From: Terana coerulea
Lineage: Eukaryota > Basidiomycota > Agaricomycetes > Polyporales > Phanerochaetaceae
Direction: 5' to 3'
Length of the DNA stretch: 64,000 nucleotides
NCBI GenBank assembly: GCA_024811115.1
Contig: JAKOGH010000069.1
Location: forward strand, 1-64,000
Of this stretch, positions 33,901 to 46,500 are shown in pieces. Positions within the stretch are counted from its first letter, which is position 1, and every line of letters begins with the position of its first letter. Position numbers and translations under genes: made by a program. The notes under the pieces were generated by a model. It saw nothing but the letters and a program-made list of their open reading frames with translations. It had not been told where the DNA came from and made no database searches.

Positions 33901-34366
33901 CTCCCGCGAAGCCTACGCGGCCGGTCGAGTTCCACTTCGCGTCCGACGCGCGCATCGAGGCGCGGCGCGGCGAGACGGGCAACGCACCACCAGCAGCAAC
34001 GCGGCGAGCACCAGCGGGCGCAAGCCCATCGAGCGGCTGCCCATCCCGGACTTCAAGAGCATGCACGCCGCGCAGGCCGCTGCGCTGCAGGCGCGGAAAG
34101 AGCAGATCGTGCCCGTGCTGCCGGAGGGCATGGAGTTCGCGACGGACGCGCGCGCGGCGGAGCGCGAGGTGTTTGAGGAGGGCCGGCGCGCGCGGGAGTT
34201 GGAGGTGGAGCGGGAGCGGGAGGAGGCGAGGAGGCTGAAGGAGATGGAGGAGGAGGAGGAGGTGCGCGAGATCAGGCGGCGGGCGGTGCCCAAGGCGCAC
34301 GAGGTCCCGGAGTGGTACGCGCACGCGCCGCGGCGGGAGCGACCGCGGGAGGAGACGCAGACGTGA
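30977..34366 (+). CDS. TPX2-domain spindle/microtubule-associated protein
   Basis: The ATG at 30977 opens MEDYSDASFQIPLAS; the gene ends with a TPX2 C-terminal domain at 33882-34366: AKPTRPVEFHFASDARIEAR, RLPIPDFKSMHAAQAAALQAR, IEF-like GMEFATDAR, a Glu/Arg coiled coil, and RRRAVPKAHEVPEWY. Introns are clear at 31854-31968, 32219-32319 and a long one at 33349-33881. The middle is disordered, basic and Pro/Ser/Thr-rich. Frame moves are needed near 31450, 31600, 32330-32650, somewhere in 32650-33200 and 33990, each consistent with a lost base, so the exact protein is uncertain. TPX2 proteins bind microtubules and activate Aurora A in animals; the fungal role is inferred. Confidence 0.7.
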
Positions 34367-36916
34367 GACGCGACGTGTGGCGGACGGGGGCACGTGGCCG
34401 TGGTCGGACGCGCGAGCAGGCGAGGCGGTGAGTGGGCGATCGCGATCGCACCGCGGCGTGCAGGCGAACGGGGGTGCCTTCGCGCCCTGCGCCTGCGCCG
34501 GGGTCCCCGATCGCTGGCTATCTAGAGCGCAGGCGCGGCGAGCACTGGCAGCGATGGATGGATGGATAGCTGGGCGCGCGCACGGGACCGCGGCGAGGGC
34601 CTGCACCTGACGCGTCCGCGGGCGCCGCCGTCCTGTTTTACGTTATGTGTGCGTGCAGGGGGCGCGTGCGGGCCTCAGGGCGGCGCACATTGTGGCGCGG
34701 CGCGGCCCTGCTTGGGACCACGATCGCGATCGCATATATCTTGTATTCAATTATTCAATACAGGAAGTGGTGTACTCTATTGTCGTAGTTTACGCTAAAT
34801 GACCCTGCAGCTTAGCGAGTATCAGCTGTTTTCCTCGAGCGCATGCGCATGAATAGCGTGCGCCCACGCCCCGTGCGAGCCCCGGCGCCGAGTGAATACA
34901 CTGAGAACGTACAGAGCGTTCATGCGCGCTGGGAACGAATGGGAGTAGGTGGACAGGATTTCGACGCGTGCGGCTTCCATTGGATGGCGCACTTACCTCC
35001 GGGCGATCACAGAGCTTCTTGGGCATTCAGAAACGCTTCCTCGACTTATTATAATTCAGCGCCTCGGGGCGGCCACCGCTTCGATGCATACCGCCAACTG
35101 TATGCGCCACTGGCACGCACAGACAGACGTTCCGTAAGGACGGATTGAGGGTGTGTGTGTTCGAGGGTCTCGGGCTGCGCCACAGCGATCTCGCCGACCG
35201 CGCTGCGACTTCCCTCCCTCCCTGGGCCTTTGCACCCCCCTTCTTCATGGCAGAACCTTGCGCGGCGGCGTGGGAAGCCCTAGCCGCGGCGCGGCGGGCG
35301 CGGATTGGCTGGCTGGTGCTGCCGGTGTGCGCGGAGGGGAGGGTGATCGCGACGTTGTGGCGGCCAATGGGCGTGCTAGTGCGGGCGGTGGGCGTGGGTG
35401 TAGGGGCAGCGGCGAGATACTGTACGCGCCGCGAGGCTTTTTGCATTGAAGACACACCTGGCCGACCCGTGTATACACGAAGAACTGTGTCCTCATCGAC
35501 TGGGCCACTCGAAGACGTGCACAGCTGCAGCCCCTCATCTCAGATCACGGCCCTCCGGCGAGCATCCAAGACACCAGGCCGGCGACGCCCTCCGCGCACC
35601 CCGCCCGCCAGCCAAACTCCGTCCGCCCGGTGTCTCAAGCCGGCCCTGGCCCACGTCCCCTCCTGATCTTCTCGTCTTCTCGGCCGTCTGGAGGCCTGGG
35701 GCTGTCCGAGCGTGTCGCACCGCCGCGCGCCCGGAGGTAAGGCACCGCGAGCGGTTCCCACGCTGCGTGCTATGTATGTACTTACTGTGGGCTGTGACTG
35801 TCCGGCTTGCTGGCTCGCGCGCAGGGTCGTCCGCGGGCTGTGCGGGCGGCTCGGGGCACGCAGCGCGCCACGAGACGAGCGTGATACGTATGTCTTGCGT
35901 TTCTGCGTGTGCCGCGATGCCTTCTGGTGTTTTGGGTTTCGTTTTCGTTTTCGTTTTGCGTGGGGAAGACGCAGAAGGAGGGCAGGGGCCACGCGACGAT
36001 GATCTGGGCCGGACGAGGCAGGTGCGTCCGTATCCGCTCGCACGTCTTCACGCCTCTTCTGCGTATTCGAAGCGTCGGACGCGACAGATGCAGCTGGGGC
36101 GCCGGTCGTGCGTCACAGGGCGCGCGCGTGCCGACGCGAGGCAAGGCAACGCAGCAGCCCAAACCATCACTACCGCACAACCAATATTAGCTTCTCGTCA
36201 CCCCAAGACGCCAAGCTCGCATTTGTCGCAATGCCGACCGACCGACCGACCGACTGCAGCAGCTGCGCACCAGTGGTACCATCATCTATCGCTGGATATC
36301 GAGATATCGAGATGTCTCGCCGGCGGTGGCAGCTGATATGTATCATACAGACACTTGGATATGGTGCAAGATGCGCTAAGCCTTCTGCAGCCCGAGCTTC
36401 CCCAGGCGCAGCGCCCGCCGCACAGATCGCATGTTGCGCTGCACGATTGCGGATTCAAGGCAGCCGCCGCTTCAGGAAGGCGTGCACGAATGCGGCAGGG
36501 CGATCAGGGTGCAACAGATGCAGACGGCTTTTGATGCGTGTACGGCAGGCATCGGGCGCGCGCCTGGGACGGTATGGATATGCGAAGTACTTACTTATCT
36601 GCATACGGATATCATGTAAGGAGCCTTCGGAGTGTTTGCCAGAGACGCGGCGGTGGTAGCAGGACCCCCGCAGTCGAGTCCGACGAGCAGTCCGAAGGAA
36701 AACAGGTGCAGAAAAGAAAACAAGGAGGTGCTGACGGGACGGCGTGCACTGTCCGAGCGCGTTGAATTGACTGAATTGACTGGGCCGACAGCGAGCGAGG
36801 CTGCACGAAAAGGCGTGATGGGCCGTGTCCAGGGACCATCGCGCGCCGTCTTCCTCAGCTCGCCCCTTCGAGTTTCCGCTGGGAGGGCGTAAACGCCCGA
36901 CGTGAACGTCTCCCAG
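34367..36916. other. GC-rich tract without recognised genes
   Basis: Long overlapping frames exist on both strands, as expected of GC-rich non-coding DNA. No intron-linked domain is found. Two 14-bp palindromic words CGATCGCGATCGCA occur near 34437 and 34728. Confidence 0.45.
36236..36256 (+). repeat. Tetranucleotide microsatellite (GACC)n
   Basis: About four to five GACC units in otherwise unique GC-rich DNA. Confidence 0.8.
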
Positions 36917-37417
36917 AACTCTCAGGGACGGCTGGCTCCAAACTTTAGCGCCTGATTATGTCATCCCGGGTGAAGCTCCGGTTCGGCCGTGGTAAGGTAG
37001 ACACCTATGACTTTTCTGCTCTATTGCTCTTCGCAATCTGCTTCAAATGGTAGAAATAGCTGTGAATAAAGTTCTACTCATCTTATGGACATTATTTGTG
37101 AGAAAATAATCATATTGGTCTGGTACAACTGCTCTCGGGCTGCAAAATGTGTTAGTGATGGTGGAAAGCAAAGCTTTCAGTGAGTTACATATAAGTTCTA
37201 GCCACAAAACATGTGCTAACTTTCTGTCCAGTAAGTCCTATAAGTATTGGAAGTAGTTTTGCTGCCAAATGATACTGCAGAGTACACTAACTTTGCACAA
37301 TGCAGCAAACTGCCAAGCCTCTGCGCCGAGACGCCTGCCCCATTTGGGCTCTCCCGGAGACCGAGAGTGGCCGGATTGATCTGGCGCTAAAGTTTGGAGC
37401 CAGCCTCCCTGAGAGTT
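36917..37417. mobile_element. Short element bounded by near-perfect terminal inverted repeats (MITE-like)
   Basis: The left arm 36917-36956 starts AACTCTCAGGGACGGCTGGC and continues to TTTAGCGCC; the right arm 37379-37417 is its reverse complement with one missing base and one mismatch. The interior, especially 37000-37290, is AT-rich while both flanks are GC-rich. At about 500 bp and with no transposase frame it fits a non-autonomous DNA element. I see no target-site duplication next to the arms. Confidence 0.6.
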
Positions 37418-38824
37418 GCGTCCGAGTTCGGCCCAAGCGGGCCGGAGTCCGTACGGTTGAGAGCAACTCGCAGGGAGCGCTGGAAGGAGACTGATCGCGC
37501 GCTGGCTGCTGATCCTGTGCCTGCAGCGGGCGTCCGTGCGCGAACGCGACAAGTGGGCATCGGCGCCGCGGCGATCGTCATGTCGCGGCAGCAGAAACAG
37601 TGTCGCCACGCACCGTGGCCCGGTGCACGACCGCTGACGCCTGCCGCGGCGTGTTCTTCGATATGTTTTTCCATGCATGCCTGTATCTCCGTTTGTATGT
37701 GTGTCGCGGTCGGTAGCGCGCGCGAGCCAATCAGTGGAGGGGGCACTGCGCTAGCGTGCGCCCGGCGTCCTGCCAAAGTCCCTAGCTCGTCCGGCAGGGG
37801 GGCCCCGTCTCAGTTGGGCGGCCAAGGACGACGACTGAATCCGACGAGGGCGGTCGCGCGACCGCACGGCTCGGGCAGCGAGGGCTTGGCTGCTCGCTCG
37901 CCGCACCTGGTGGCCCTGAGCACGGGAAGGAAGGACGCATCTCGAGGCGCACTCGCTGCACCCGAATTCGGGGCCAGCGCAGCGGCGGAGTCGCGGAGTG
38001 TGCGTGCGGGAGGTAAGGATGAGTGTGTGCATTACAGAGTTGAGCGGAAGACGGGAGGCGCGCGACGTATGGCCGGATGCGGCAGGGGGGGTTGTGGCGT
38101 CGGCCGGCGCGACGGCAGGTCGCCTGACCCGCGGGCCGTTGAGTTGAGACACGAGCGGACGCGCCGGCCGGACGGCCGCAGCCGCGCCCCCGATGGGAGA
38201 TCGGCGCCGTCGTCTCGTGCGTGCATCAGCCTCGCGCGATGGGAGCCGTCGTGCGCGGCGATTTCTGTCTTTTCTCCTTCGTCGTCTTCTTCTTTGTGCG
38301 CTTTCGTGTTGTGTCGCGCGGGGGCGCCTGGCAAGGGCGCACTGCCTCTGACTCGGCGGGGGCTCCGAGCGCGGCCGTGGGCTGATAGCGTGTGCTCGGC
38401 GAGTCAAGGCCCAACCGGACGTGTCGAGGCGTCCTTCATGTCCGTGCGCCCGGGTCGCCTGGCGACGACGCTTGGTGTGCTTTGCGCTGGTGGTGGGCTC
38501 ACTCATCCCCCACGCGGAAGAGGTGGCGTCGCGGGTGGGAGGTGGCAGCGCCAGCCCGCGATAATTCGAGCTGTCAGGAGGGTGTTGTGCATACGTGCCC
38601 CGTATGGTTAGCACGCAGGGATCTCCGATGCGGGGTCGAATCTTCAGATGCAGGTGATTAATTCTGGTGACGAGCTCGGCTAAGCGCGCTGGGGGTGTGT
38701 TGGGCATTGTTTGTTCGCGCGAAGCGCTGCTGGTGCGCCTTGAGACTGTGACTGAACTCCTCCGTCGCCTTCCTCCTGGCTCGCTGCCCTGCCGCCGGTC
38801 GCCCTGCCGAACCTGCGCGCAGGG
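37418..38824. other. GC-rich tract without recognised genes
   Basis: A 405-codon plus frame and a 478-codon minus frame overlap here; both are Arg/Ala/Gly/Pro-dominated and show no domain, so I treat them as compositional. Confidence 0.45.
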
Positions 38825-38832
38825 CTTAAAAG
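38825..38832 (+). promoter_or_regulatory. TATA-like element of the small Cys-rich gene
   Basis: CTTAAAAG lies about 130 bp before the ATG at 38956 and is followed by a C/T-rich tract (38844-38890) typical of fungal transcription start regions. Confidence 0.4.
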
Positions 38833-38955
38833 CTGCCCGGCCTCTGCTCCTCCTCCTCCCATCACCCCCTGTTCCACCCCGCGCTCTCGAGCACTTCCTC
38901 TCCACACCCGAGCAGCCACAGCCACCCACACCACCTCGCACCACCACCCACCACC

Positions 38956-39161
38956 ATGTGCACGTCGTCGCAAGCCACCCCTGTCTCGATGCACGCGACC
39001 GCCGCGTCGGTGTCCCACCCACCAGCGGCCGCGACCGCCACCCCGCGTGTGCACGGACCGCCGCCGACGCGGCGTGCGCGTCCTTCGTGAACCACAACCT
39101 GCCCCAGTGCTGCCACTGCGGCTGGCGCGGCGAGCACGCCCCGAACTGCCCGTTCAGATGA
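38956..39161 (+). CDS. Small Cys-rich protein, function unknown
   Basis: The ATG at 38956 sits in the strong context CACCACCATG behind a TATA-like box and a pyrimidine tract. It opens MCTSSQATPVSMHATAASVS, rich in A, S, T and P. The conserved-looking end, one frame off, reads SFVNHNLPQCCHCGWRGEHA and then PNCPFR to a stop at 39161. One added base between about 39030 and 39090 joins both parts into 68 aa. The C-C-x-C...C-P pattern suggests a metal-binding knuckle. There is no signal peptide, so it is probably cytosolic. I do not recognise a named family; a strong promoter with a short gene hints at high expression. It could also be chance, given the GC-rich setting. Confidence 0.45.
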
Positions 39162-41364
39162 GCGGCGCCGCGCCCCACGCATCGCATCGCTTCGCTTCTG
39201 TCTCCACGTCGTACGTCCCCCTTCTCTCCGTCGTCGCGCCTGCGATGCTGATGTGTGCCGTCTCATGCAGCATCGCTGTCACCTCCATATATATATTATC
39301 GACCATGTTTTCTTTGCACCACCACCGCACCGTGTACCACCACCACGCTCTTACTGCATCTCTTGCCCCGTCGTCGACAGTGGACGACCTAATACGCCCG
39401 GCACACGCCGGGGCCCTGCACCACGCTAATCGCCGGAGGAGTCGAAGTTGTTGAGGGAAGGAAGGAAGGAGGGTTGGATGGATGGGATGGATGGATGGAG
39501 CGAGGGACGCAGAGGCAGAGAGGAGCGCGGGCGCTGTCTCGCCGCACTCAGCCACACCACCTTCACCCCCGCTGTACATCACCATCACCACCACCACCAC
39601 CACCGTCGCCGCCGTGCATTCGCCACATCCCCACCGATACCATAATTTCCGCGCGCCCGCGCCTGCATCGTCACCCACTTTCTTGCGCACCACGCACTGT
39701 TTGTCTGTCGTATTATACACCGTTGTGTGTTGTACTCTTACGCCACCGCGCCCTGTACCATATATTTTGGCGTATTCGCACTCTCATCATCCTCATCACC
39801 ACAGCTGTCCACCTACGTTACTGAAAGTCTGCGCGCGCAGCGTGCCCCCGCGCCAAGGTGAAAACGGTGAGTGTGAATGTGAATATGGGCAGCGGTGTGC
39901 CTGAGCGGGACGGGCAGGGAGAGGGATCGTTATCTGCGGGAGATCCCTATCGCAGCTGGTGGGAAATGACGTGGTGCGTCTGTTTCCCCGCACTCTGCAC
40001 CCCCTTTGCCTTCTCCGGCCCCCGTCTGACCACCGCTGCTTCTCCCAGCACGCCCCGCGAGCGATCCTCGCCCGCCGAATCCGTGCGCACAACACCGTTG
40101 CTGCAGAGTGCAATGCACTGTGCGCCGGCCGCGCGCTGCGTCCGTGCACCGCGGACGACGCTAGCCTGCGATCAGCTAGCACGGAATGCAGGCCGGCAGG
40201 GCCTATCGTGCCGGGACAGCTGGGTTGCCATAACATTCGGGCGCGCCGCCCGCCCGTTGCATGTGTCGAGCACCGAGTCGTGATTATGCTCCCGCGGGCG
40301 GCCCAGCGCGATCGTATGCACCGGAGCGAGGATACGCCCCCGGAAGCAGGTGCCGATCCCGAGTGCCCTCCGTCCGCGCACGGCGTGCCCACGGACGTTC
40401 GCCGCGGACGTTCTGTGCTCAGGGTGCGCGCCGCTGCATACATCAGCTGACGGACGCCAGGGCCCTCGCTTACTAGGGGACCACGTAGGGACGCTGCAGA
40501 CGCAAGCGGCCGCGGCGACCCTGTACAGTGCCCACGGACGTCCTGGAAGGCGGAAGCAGCGGTTCGCGGCCACGACGCCCTGCAGAGAAGATGCGCTGGG
40601 TGAGATGTCATGTCAGCAGTGTGCAGGGGCACTGCAGCCGTGCGCGCGGATGATCTCGTCCGCCTACTTACAGGACTTATCGATGGCGCGTACATACGCA
40701 CGTCCTCGCGAGCTCAGGTAAGCCTCCCGTATCGCTCCCACGCACCCAGCTGATGCAGACGTGGCACAGACCTCGAATATATTGTGCATTATACGTTACA
40801 GTGGACACTACGTCTGGAGCCAGGAGCGTCGTGCGCGTCACGGAGTTGAAGTGCTGTGGCATCACGCTTCGCCAGGCCTCCCCCGGTCATCAGACACGCA
40901 CGCGCGCGCTGTCTATTCGTGCCCGGACCAGCGCGAACCAGCGCAAGCCGAACAAGCCTGCGGGGCCCCACCACGCATCGACATCGATGGCGTTCCCATG
41001 GTCCGCCCTGGGGCCCTCCGCCGCGTCTCGCTCGCACGCTCTGGCTCAGCTGCAGCTGCAAGCCGGACGCATGCACGCCCGCGTCCGCTCGCGATTGGCG
41101 ACTGGCGAGCGGCGGATGCTGATTGTAGTATATGATCGTGTGTGGCCGGGGGCACCGGGAGGCACGGGGGCTGCTGGGGACGCGCTTGGATCGTGCGTCG
41201 TTGGGATCTGGGAAGGGGGGAAGGGGGCAGGCGAGTAGTCTATCTCCCTCGGCAGAACGCACCACCGCGGGCTTCTCGCGTCCTCGTGCGTGGGCAGAGA
41301 ACAAAACATGGGCCGAGAGAAGACCCCGTCGTGCTGCGATCCCAGTGAGCTGCGCACCGCCCGG
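39162..41364. other. GC-rich tract without recognised genes
   Basis: Includes an AT-rich 3' flank of the Cys-rich gene (TATATATATTATC near 39290), simple repeats, and otherwise only compositional frames. Confidence 0.45.
39454..39500 (+). repeat. GGAA/GGAT microsatellite
   Basis: GGAA units pass into GGAT units over about 45 bp. A CAC trinucleotide run follows at about 39576-39604. Confidence 0.8.
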
Positions 41365-44300
41365 CTAGTTCTGCACACTAGTACTGAAGGCTGTTTGCTT
41401 GCTAGGCTCCTGCCCGCGCGCATGCGCCGACGCACGGCCTCCGGGCACGACACAGAGCTCACGCGCATATGGTTCGGCGTGCTTCGTGAGCTTATGCTGC
41501 GTCGAGAAGCGGCGCGGACAGGGGCGAATAGAGGCGGCCCCACCGGGCGCTGCGCGCACAGGCTCTGCTGCTCCACCCTTCCCTGGCTTACCGTGAATTC
41601 CCATCCTGGCCCCGAACGGCACAAGGCTTGGGGATCCTCTCTGGGCAATGGCGCGTTGCCCGAGCCTCCCGGGACGAGGGAGACGATCATGCCCCTGTAT
41701 CTGCACGGTATCTGGGGTGCCCCTTTCGGCGAGCGACGATGAGGAACAAGGCTGAACAGTGAGCAGGGATTGCGAAGCAGGACGGGGAACACGCGAGAAT
41801 CCCTCCTGGAGAACGTTGAGCCAGGGGGCGAGGTGGCGACCGGTGACGAGGGTGATGCAATGTGCGCAGGATCTGCGGCGGCCTGTCCTGTATCCTGCCG
41901 TCGCACCGGGCGCACTACCTGACACGTTGTTCTTCACATACTTCTTCTTCTTCTTCTCAGTGTAGAACGAGCCCGCGGAGAATTTCGTCACCGTCGCGGT
42001 GTCGGTGTCGATGACACAGCCCGCCGGACGTGGGATCCACGGGCGGGCGCAGTTGCGCACGTACGAAGCCAAACGGATCGCAAACGGTGCACCTGCGACA
42101 GTCTCCGGGACGGCCGTGTCGCGACACTGGACGAAACAAGACGCGTAGTGTCTTCGCGCGCGCGTGGCGGCAAGCAAGCGAGCACCCGAAGGCCTCCGGC
42201 GCGCACGCCTAAATGTGCGCTCCGCGCCCCCGTGTCGATAGGGCATCGCTGCAGGTCCGGGAGACGCGTGCGACGCGCACCGAACTGGGCACTTCGCCGC
42301 GATTGCCTGCAGATACGGTTGATTTTGGGTAGTCGCGACGGGCTTCCGAGGTGCGTCGTCGGAGATGAAGCCTGTCTCGCTTAACTGATCAGTGCGAAGG
42401 ATCAACATGACAGGGGGTGCCGCGCTCCGCTGGTCAGCTTGTTGTTCTGGGTTTGCAGTTCCTCCGGTGCTCGTGGACTGCTGTCCGGCAGTGCTCATGT
42501 GCTGACGGGAATACATGCGATGTGTAATGAAGGCAGGAGAAACAGCGCCCACCATCGAGTCAATCGTACACAATTATGTGGCACCAGCCTGTGCATGCTC
42601 TTCAGCAACGTACGCCGTTCTCCTGCATAATTTTGTTGTCTGTGCGGTGCAACGAGGCGATGCAGGCTGACGGCGTCCCAAGCGCGCGATAATCCACGCC
42701 ACGCCGGGATTTGGAAACTCCAAAGCCAGAAGCGCAGACAATAATGACATTCAAATTCGGAGGCCGCCCACATGGTACATACGTTATGTATGTAACTATG
42801 CGATGCTCCGTCAACGTTGTTGTTGTGCCCAAACACGATACCCATGACATCTGCATGCCCATGTTCCCGCCGCGCTGCCTCCACCACTCCCTCCCAGCCA
42901 ATCCAGCAGAATGCACGGAACGAGTCGACACAAGCAACGTGAGCACGCTGCTCCGGTGCCGCCTACATCCTTTACGTCACTCCGCGCCGGCCAACAGCAG
43001 CAACAATAGGCGGATACGCGTGACGCACGGACGTATGCCGGCATCCTGTGGAAGCTTATTCGTGACCCGCCGCCGCCCGTTGTCCCCTCGCGAGGCACAC
43101 CAGAAGCCACCGCCCTTCCCTGACTTGCGCCTTCTCTCCCTCCGACTGTCCTGTCCTTCCGGGCACCTGCCTAACCGTGCGCAAGTGCACCGACGGCTGG
43201 GGATACTGCGCAGAGCAACTCTATCGTGATAATCACGCTCGACCGCGGCGCGTGGGTGCATCGCCCTTGCAATTGTATGAGTACGTGCCACCGCAATTTG
43301 CGTCTGCAGATGCTCCACGTTTTCCCCCGTGCCGACGGTGGCGGGCGCGGCTGCCTGTCCTATCGCATGCCCCCGCCGGTCAATGGTCGTTCCAGGAATC
43401 ACGATCGTAAGACACCCGGATTGTATTGAGGTCTGTGGGAGAGATCGCATCGGAATCAGCAATAAACAGATTGGGTGCCTGTGCGAGCTTACTCGACGTT
43501 TGCTCTCAAGTTACTCTGTGCCGCTGAGAGCGCAGGCGGCCGTCTGCTGCCCTGTCGACATGCCCTGCCGCGCGCGCTCCGACGCGCGTCTCCTTGTACA
43601 CGACTTCGAATTCGTTCACGAACAAGTCTGCGAAGACGAGGAGTTGTGCGGATGCTGCGCACGCGTGCCGGCGTGCCTTGGCTCCTCCGCTTGGCTCGTA
43701 CGGACGTAAGCGTGCAGTAACGCTGCAGTCAGTCGCGGTCTTGGCACTTTTCTGTATGCATTGTGCTATCGCACACATGACGCGCACGCCGACCGTCTTC
43801 AGACTCACCAGGGTCCTGTTTTCTGTTGAATGGACTAGTGCCTTTTCTAGGGGCCGCGTCCGACGCCGAGGGTTCCATGTATGCTGGACGTTCTGCACAG
43901 TAGGACACGATGTGAGTAATATGTCTTTGTGAAGTTGGTGTGCAGGGGGTATGTACCTGTTGGACGCGACGCGAATACACCGACACAAATGACGAGTCCT
44001 GTCAAACGACAGCGTTCTTCATCGAGCCTCTCGGCCCGAACCGCAGACGCGACTGCGAGGCACCCGTGTCCCCTTGGCGACTCCCCGCACTCGGTCAAGG
44101 CATCCCAGCGCACCGACACCGAACGACCTGCCCGGCTGGCAGTCTATACCCACATACGGACACAACGACCGTTGGGCCCCAAACAAACAAATGCGGCACC
44201 GCGACGACGGCGGTACCGCAGCGACGTGCCCCGCGCGACCAACACAGGCATATTGCGCGTGTGATGCGCACGCCCGCTCGCCAGCCGTGGCAGCCACTAG

Positions 44301-46500
44301 CACGAACGCGGCTTACTGCAAAGAACAAGCAATAAGTAACACGGCAGTCTGTGGGCGCACGATAGCGCAGAAAAGTGCGTCCCTGCGTCTGAATGGGCCC
44401 GCGGCGCGTGATTCGAGGGGACGCCGAGCGCGGGTGGGGCCCAGTTAGCCTTCTGAGTTCACGCGCAGGCTGCACACTGCGATATTGCCGTAAGGCGCAA
44501 GGGCTGCAGCGTGACAGGGACAGCCCACGGCCCTGAGGCCTGAGGCATTGCATGAGGGTATGCGTGTCCTTGCGCTCGCGGGAGCCGGCGCACTGTGCGG
44601 GACGACGGGGCGTGCAGGGGCGGGCCCCCAGCACGATCGGGGGCGGCGTCGCCCCTGGCTGTGACCCAGAGTGTCTCCAGGGCCGCCGCCCGCGAGCCGC
44701 AGACGCCCACGCCAGGGTCCCCAAACGACAAGGACATCGCGCACCCCAGTCCCAGGCTCGCATACGTGCGCAAGCGCGTTCCCGCAAACGGACAAGCATA
44801 CGGGGACTCGGCAGGCGCCGTGCGCCACACGCCGCAGCCCAAGGCGGAAGGTGGTGTGGTCGGTGGAGGTAGGGCCTGGATAGGACGGCGGGCGGCTCCT
44901 GGTTGGTTGGCGGGATGGTCGTGTCGCCGGGCTCGGAAGGCGGCTGGAATGGGATTGGAAGAGCGTGGGGGCGATATTGGGAAGGCGTATCGAAGACGGT
45001 GGCGGAATGGCAGAGTGGCGCGTGCGACGCCGCACGGTGTGCTTTTGGGGATAGCCGCCTTGCGCAGCTGTGTTCGCTGTTCTATGCTCAATGTTCTGTG
45101 TCGTGGTGCTCCACGGCCAGTATCGAACGCGTATTTCGAGCGCGGACGCTCCCAGCGCGAACTGGCCGTCTTCTGACGCAGACACGCCACGCCGCCCACT
45201 CTATAGCTGGTAGCTGCACCTCCACGTCAGACTCGGAACCCCGCGAAGCGCACCCTATAAGCAACCAGCGGCGATCCCCAGGTGTGTCCTGCGCACGCGC
45301 TTCTGTGTGATCGTCATACGCGCTTTCTGCAGCGTCGTGCCAGAGGCATAGAGTCCTCGTCCGTCCGCATGGACTCTGCGTCGCCGCGTGCCCCGCAGAG
45401 GAAAGGCTATAGGCAGAATGGCGTATGGGCCTTCGCGCCACGGCGCGAGAATTCGCCGCCGCGATTTGAATGCCGCCACCGACAGCGTCCGCGCGAAGTC
45501 GGGACGCGGCTGGGCCCAGGCCCCAGGCGCATAGGCTGCCATCACGCTCGCCATCAGGCTATACGACGCCTGGCGCACCCACGTCAGCCGCACGCGCAGA
45601 CGCAGATAACGGCAGAACCTACTGACCTGGTGGGATGTCGTCCGCGGCGCACCAGCCTCTGCAGCGCGACGCGAGAGCTACCAGGCTCCCGGGGCAGACG
45701 TGCCCTCCCCTCCCGCGTCGTCACGCCAGGGAAGCCCAGAAGCCGTCCGCACATCCTCGCGCGGCCTGATGCAGACGCATGATGGGCCCCTAGCGTGCCT
45801 GCGCCCAGCCGCAGTGATGACAGCCGTGACCGTGAACCTTGTCGCCGCCTTCTCGAACGCGCGCATCGCGGCATCAGAACCGCGCGCTGCAGGTCGGCGT
45901 CCGCGAAGACGGTCGAAGAGGACCCGTGTTGGAACTGGTTGGAAGCGCACGGACGCGGTAGGCGGCGCGCACGCTCGCCTGACGTCACCCTGCGTGCGGG
46001 CAGCGATACCTGCAGAAAACTCCCAGCGCAATGTGTGAAGCCAGTGTGAAGGGCACGGCGCCACGGATAGCGCGAACGTTCTGGCGCACGAAAGGGGAGG
46101 ACACGCACCGAGAGAAGGCGAGGCTGAATCAGCGTTGCAATTACTTGCCAGGACGCTTGGGATCGCGACCAGGGATGACTGTCCCGAGTCGACGGATACG
46201 ATGCATGTCTAAAAAAACTGTGCGATGAGCAGCGACGCAGTCACATTCGGTCTGTCCTATCGTCGCGTTGGAGATTTTTTTCTATTCTCGCGCAGGCTTT
46301 TCGTGGCGTGCGTGCCCCTGACCCAGCCTCGACCACAGGAGCGAGCACCATCGGACCAATCAATGCCAGTCTTCGCGCGACGTCTGCAGAAAGGTATCTG
46401 ATATGCATTACGGCACGGGTAAATCGCAGCCTGTCAGAGAGAGGTACGCTAGGCGAATACAGGGGCAGAGGCCTGCGAAGCACAGGGCGGGAGGGGGTCA
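41365..46500. other. GC-rich tract without recognised genes
   Basis: The longest frames are 402 codons on the minus strand (41365-42573) and two overlapping 246-codon minus frames (44445-45199). None carries a domain or a consistent intron chain. A plus-strand ATG at 43989 opens a short basic, Ser/Arg-rich frame ending at 44264, too weak to call. The last 400 bp are the 3' flank of the FAS1 gene. Confidence 0.4.

Noticed and set aside
38590..38660. tRNA-like words (GGTTAGCACG and GGGTCGAATC)
   Set aside because: Box-like words are present but no acceptor stem, anticodon arm or proper spacing can be folded around them.
37751..39187. 478-codon minus-strand frame
   Set aside because: Arg-rich, no domain, and overlapped by an equally long plus frame; typical of GC-rich non-coding DNA.
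41365..42573. 402-codon minus-strand frame
   Set aside because: Longest frame in the gene desert but compositionally biased, without domain, promoter or splice structure; kept only as spacer description.
44445..45199. Two overlapping 246-codon minus-strand frames
   Set aside because: Two frames of equal length in the same place cannot both be genes, and neither shows a family signature.
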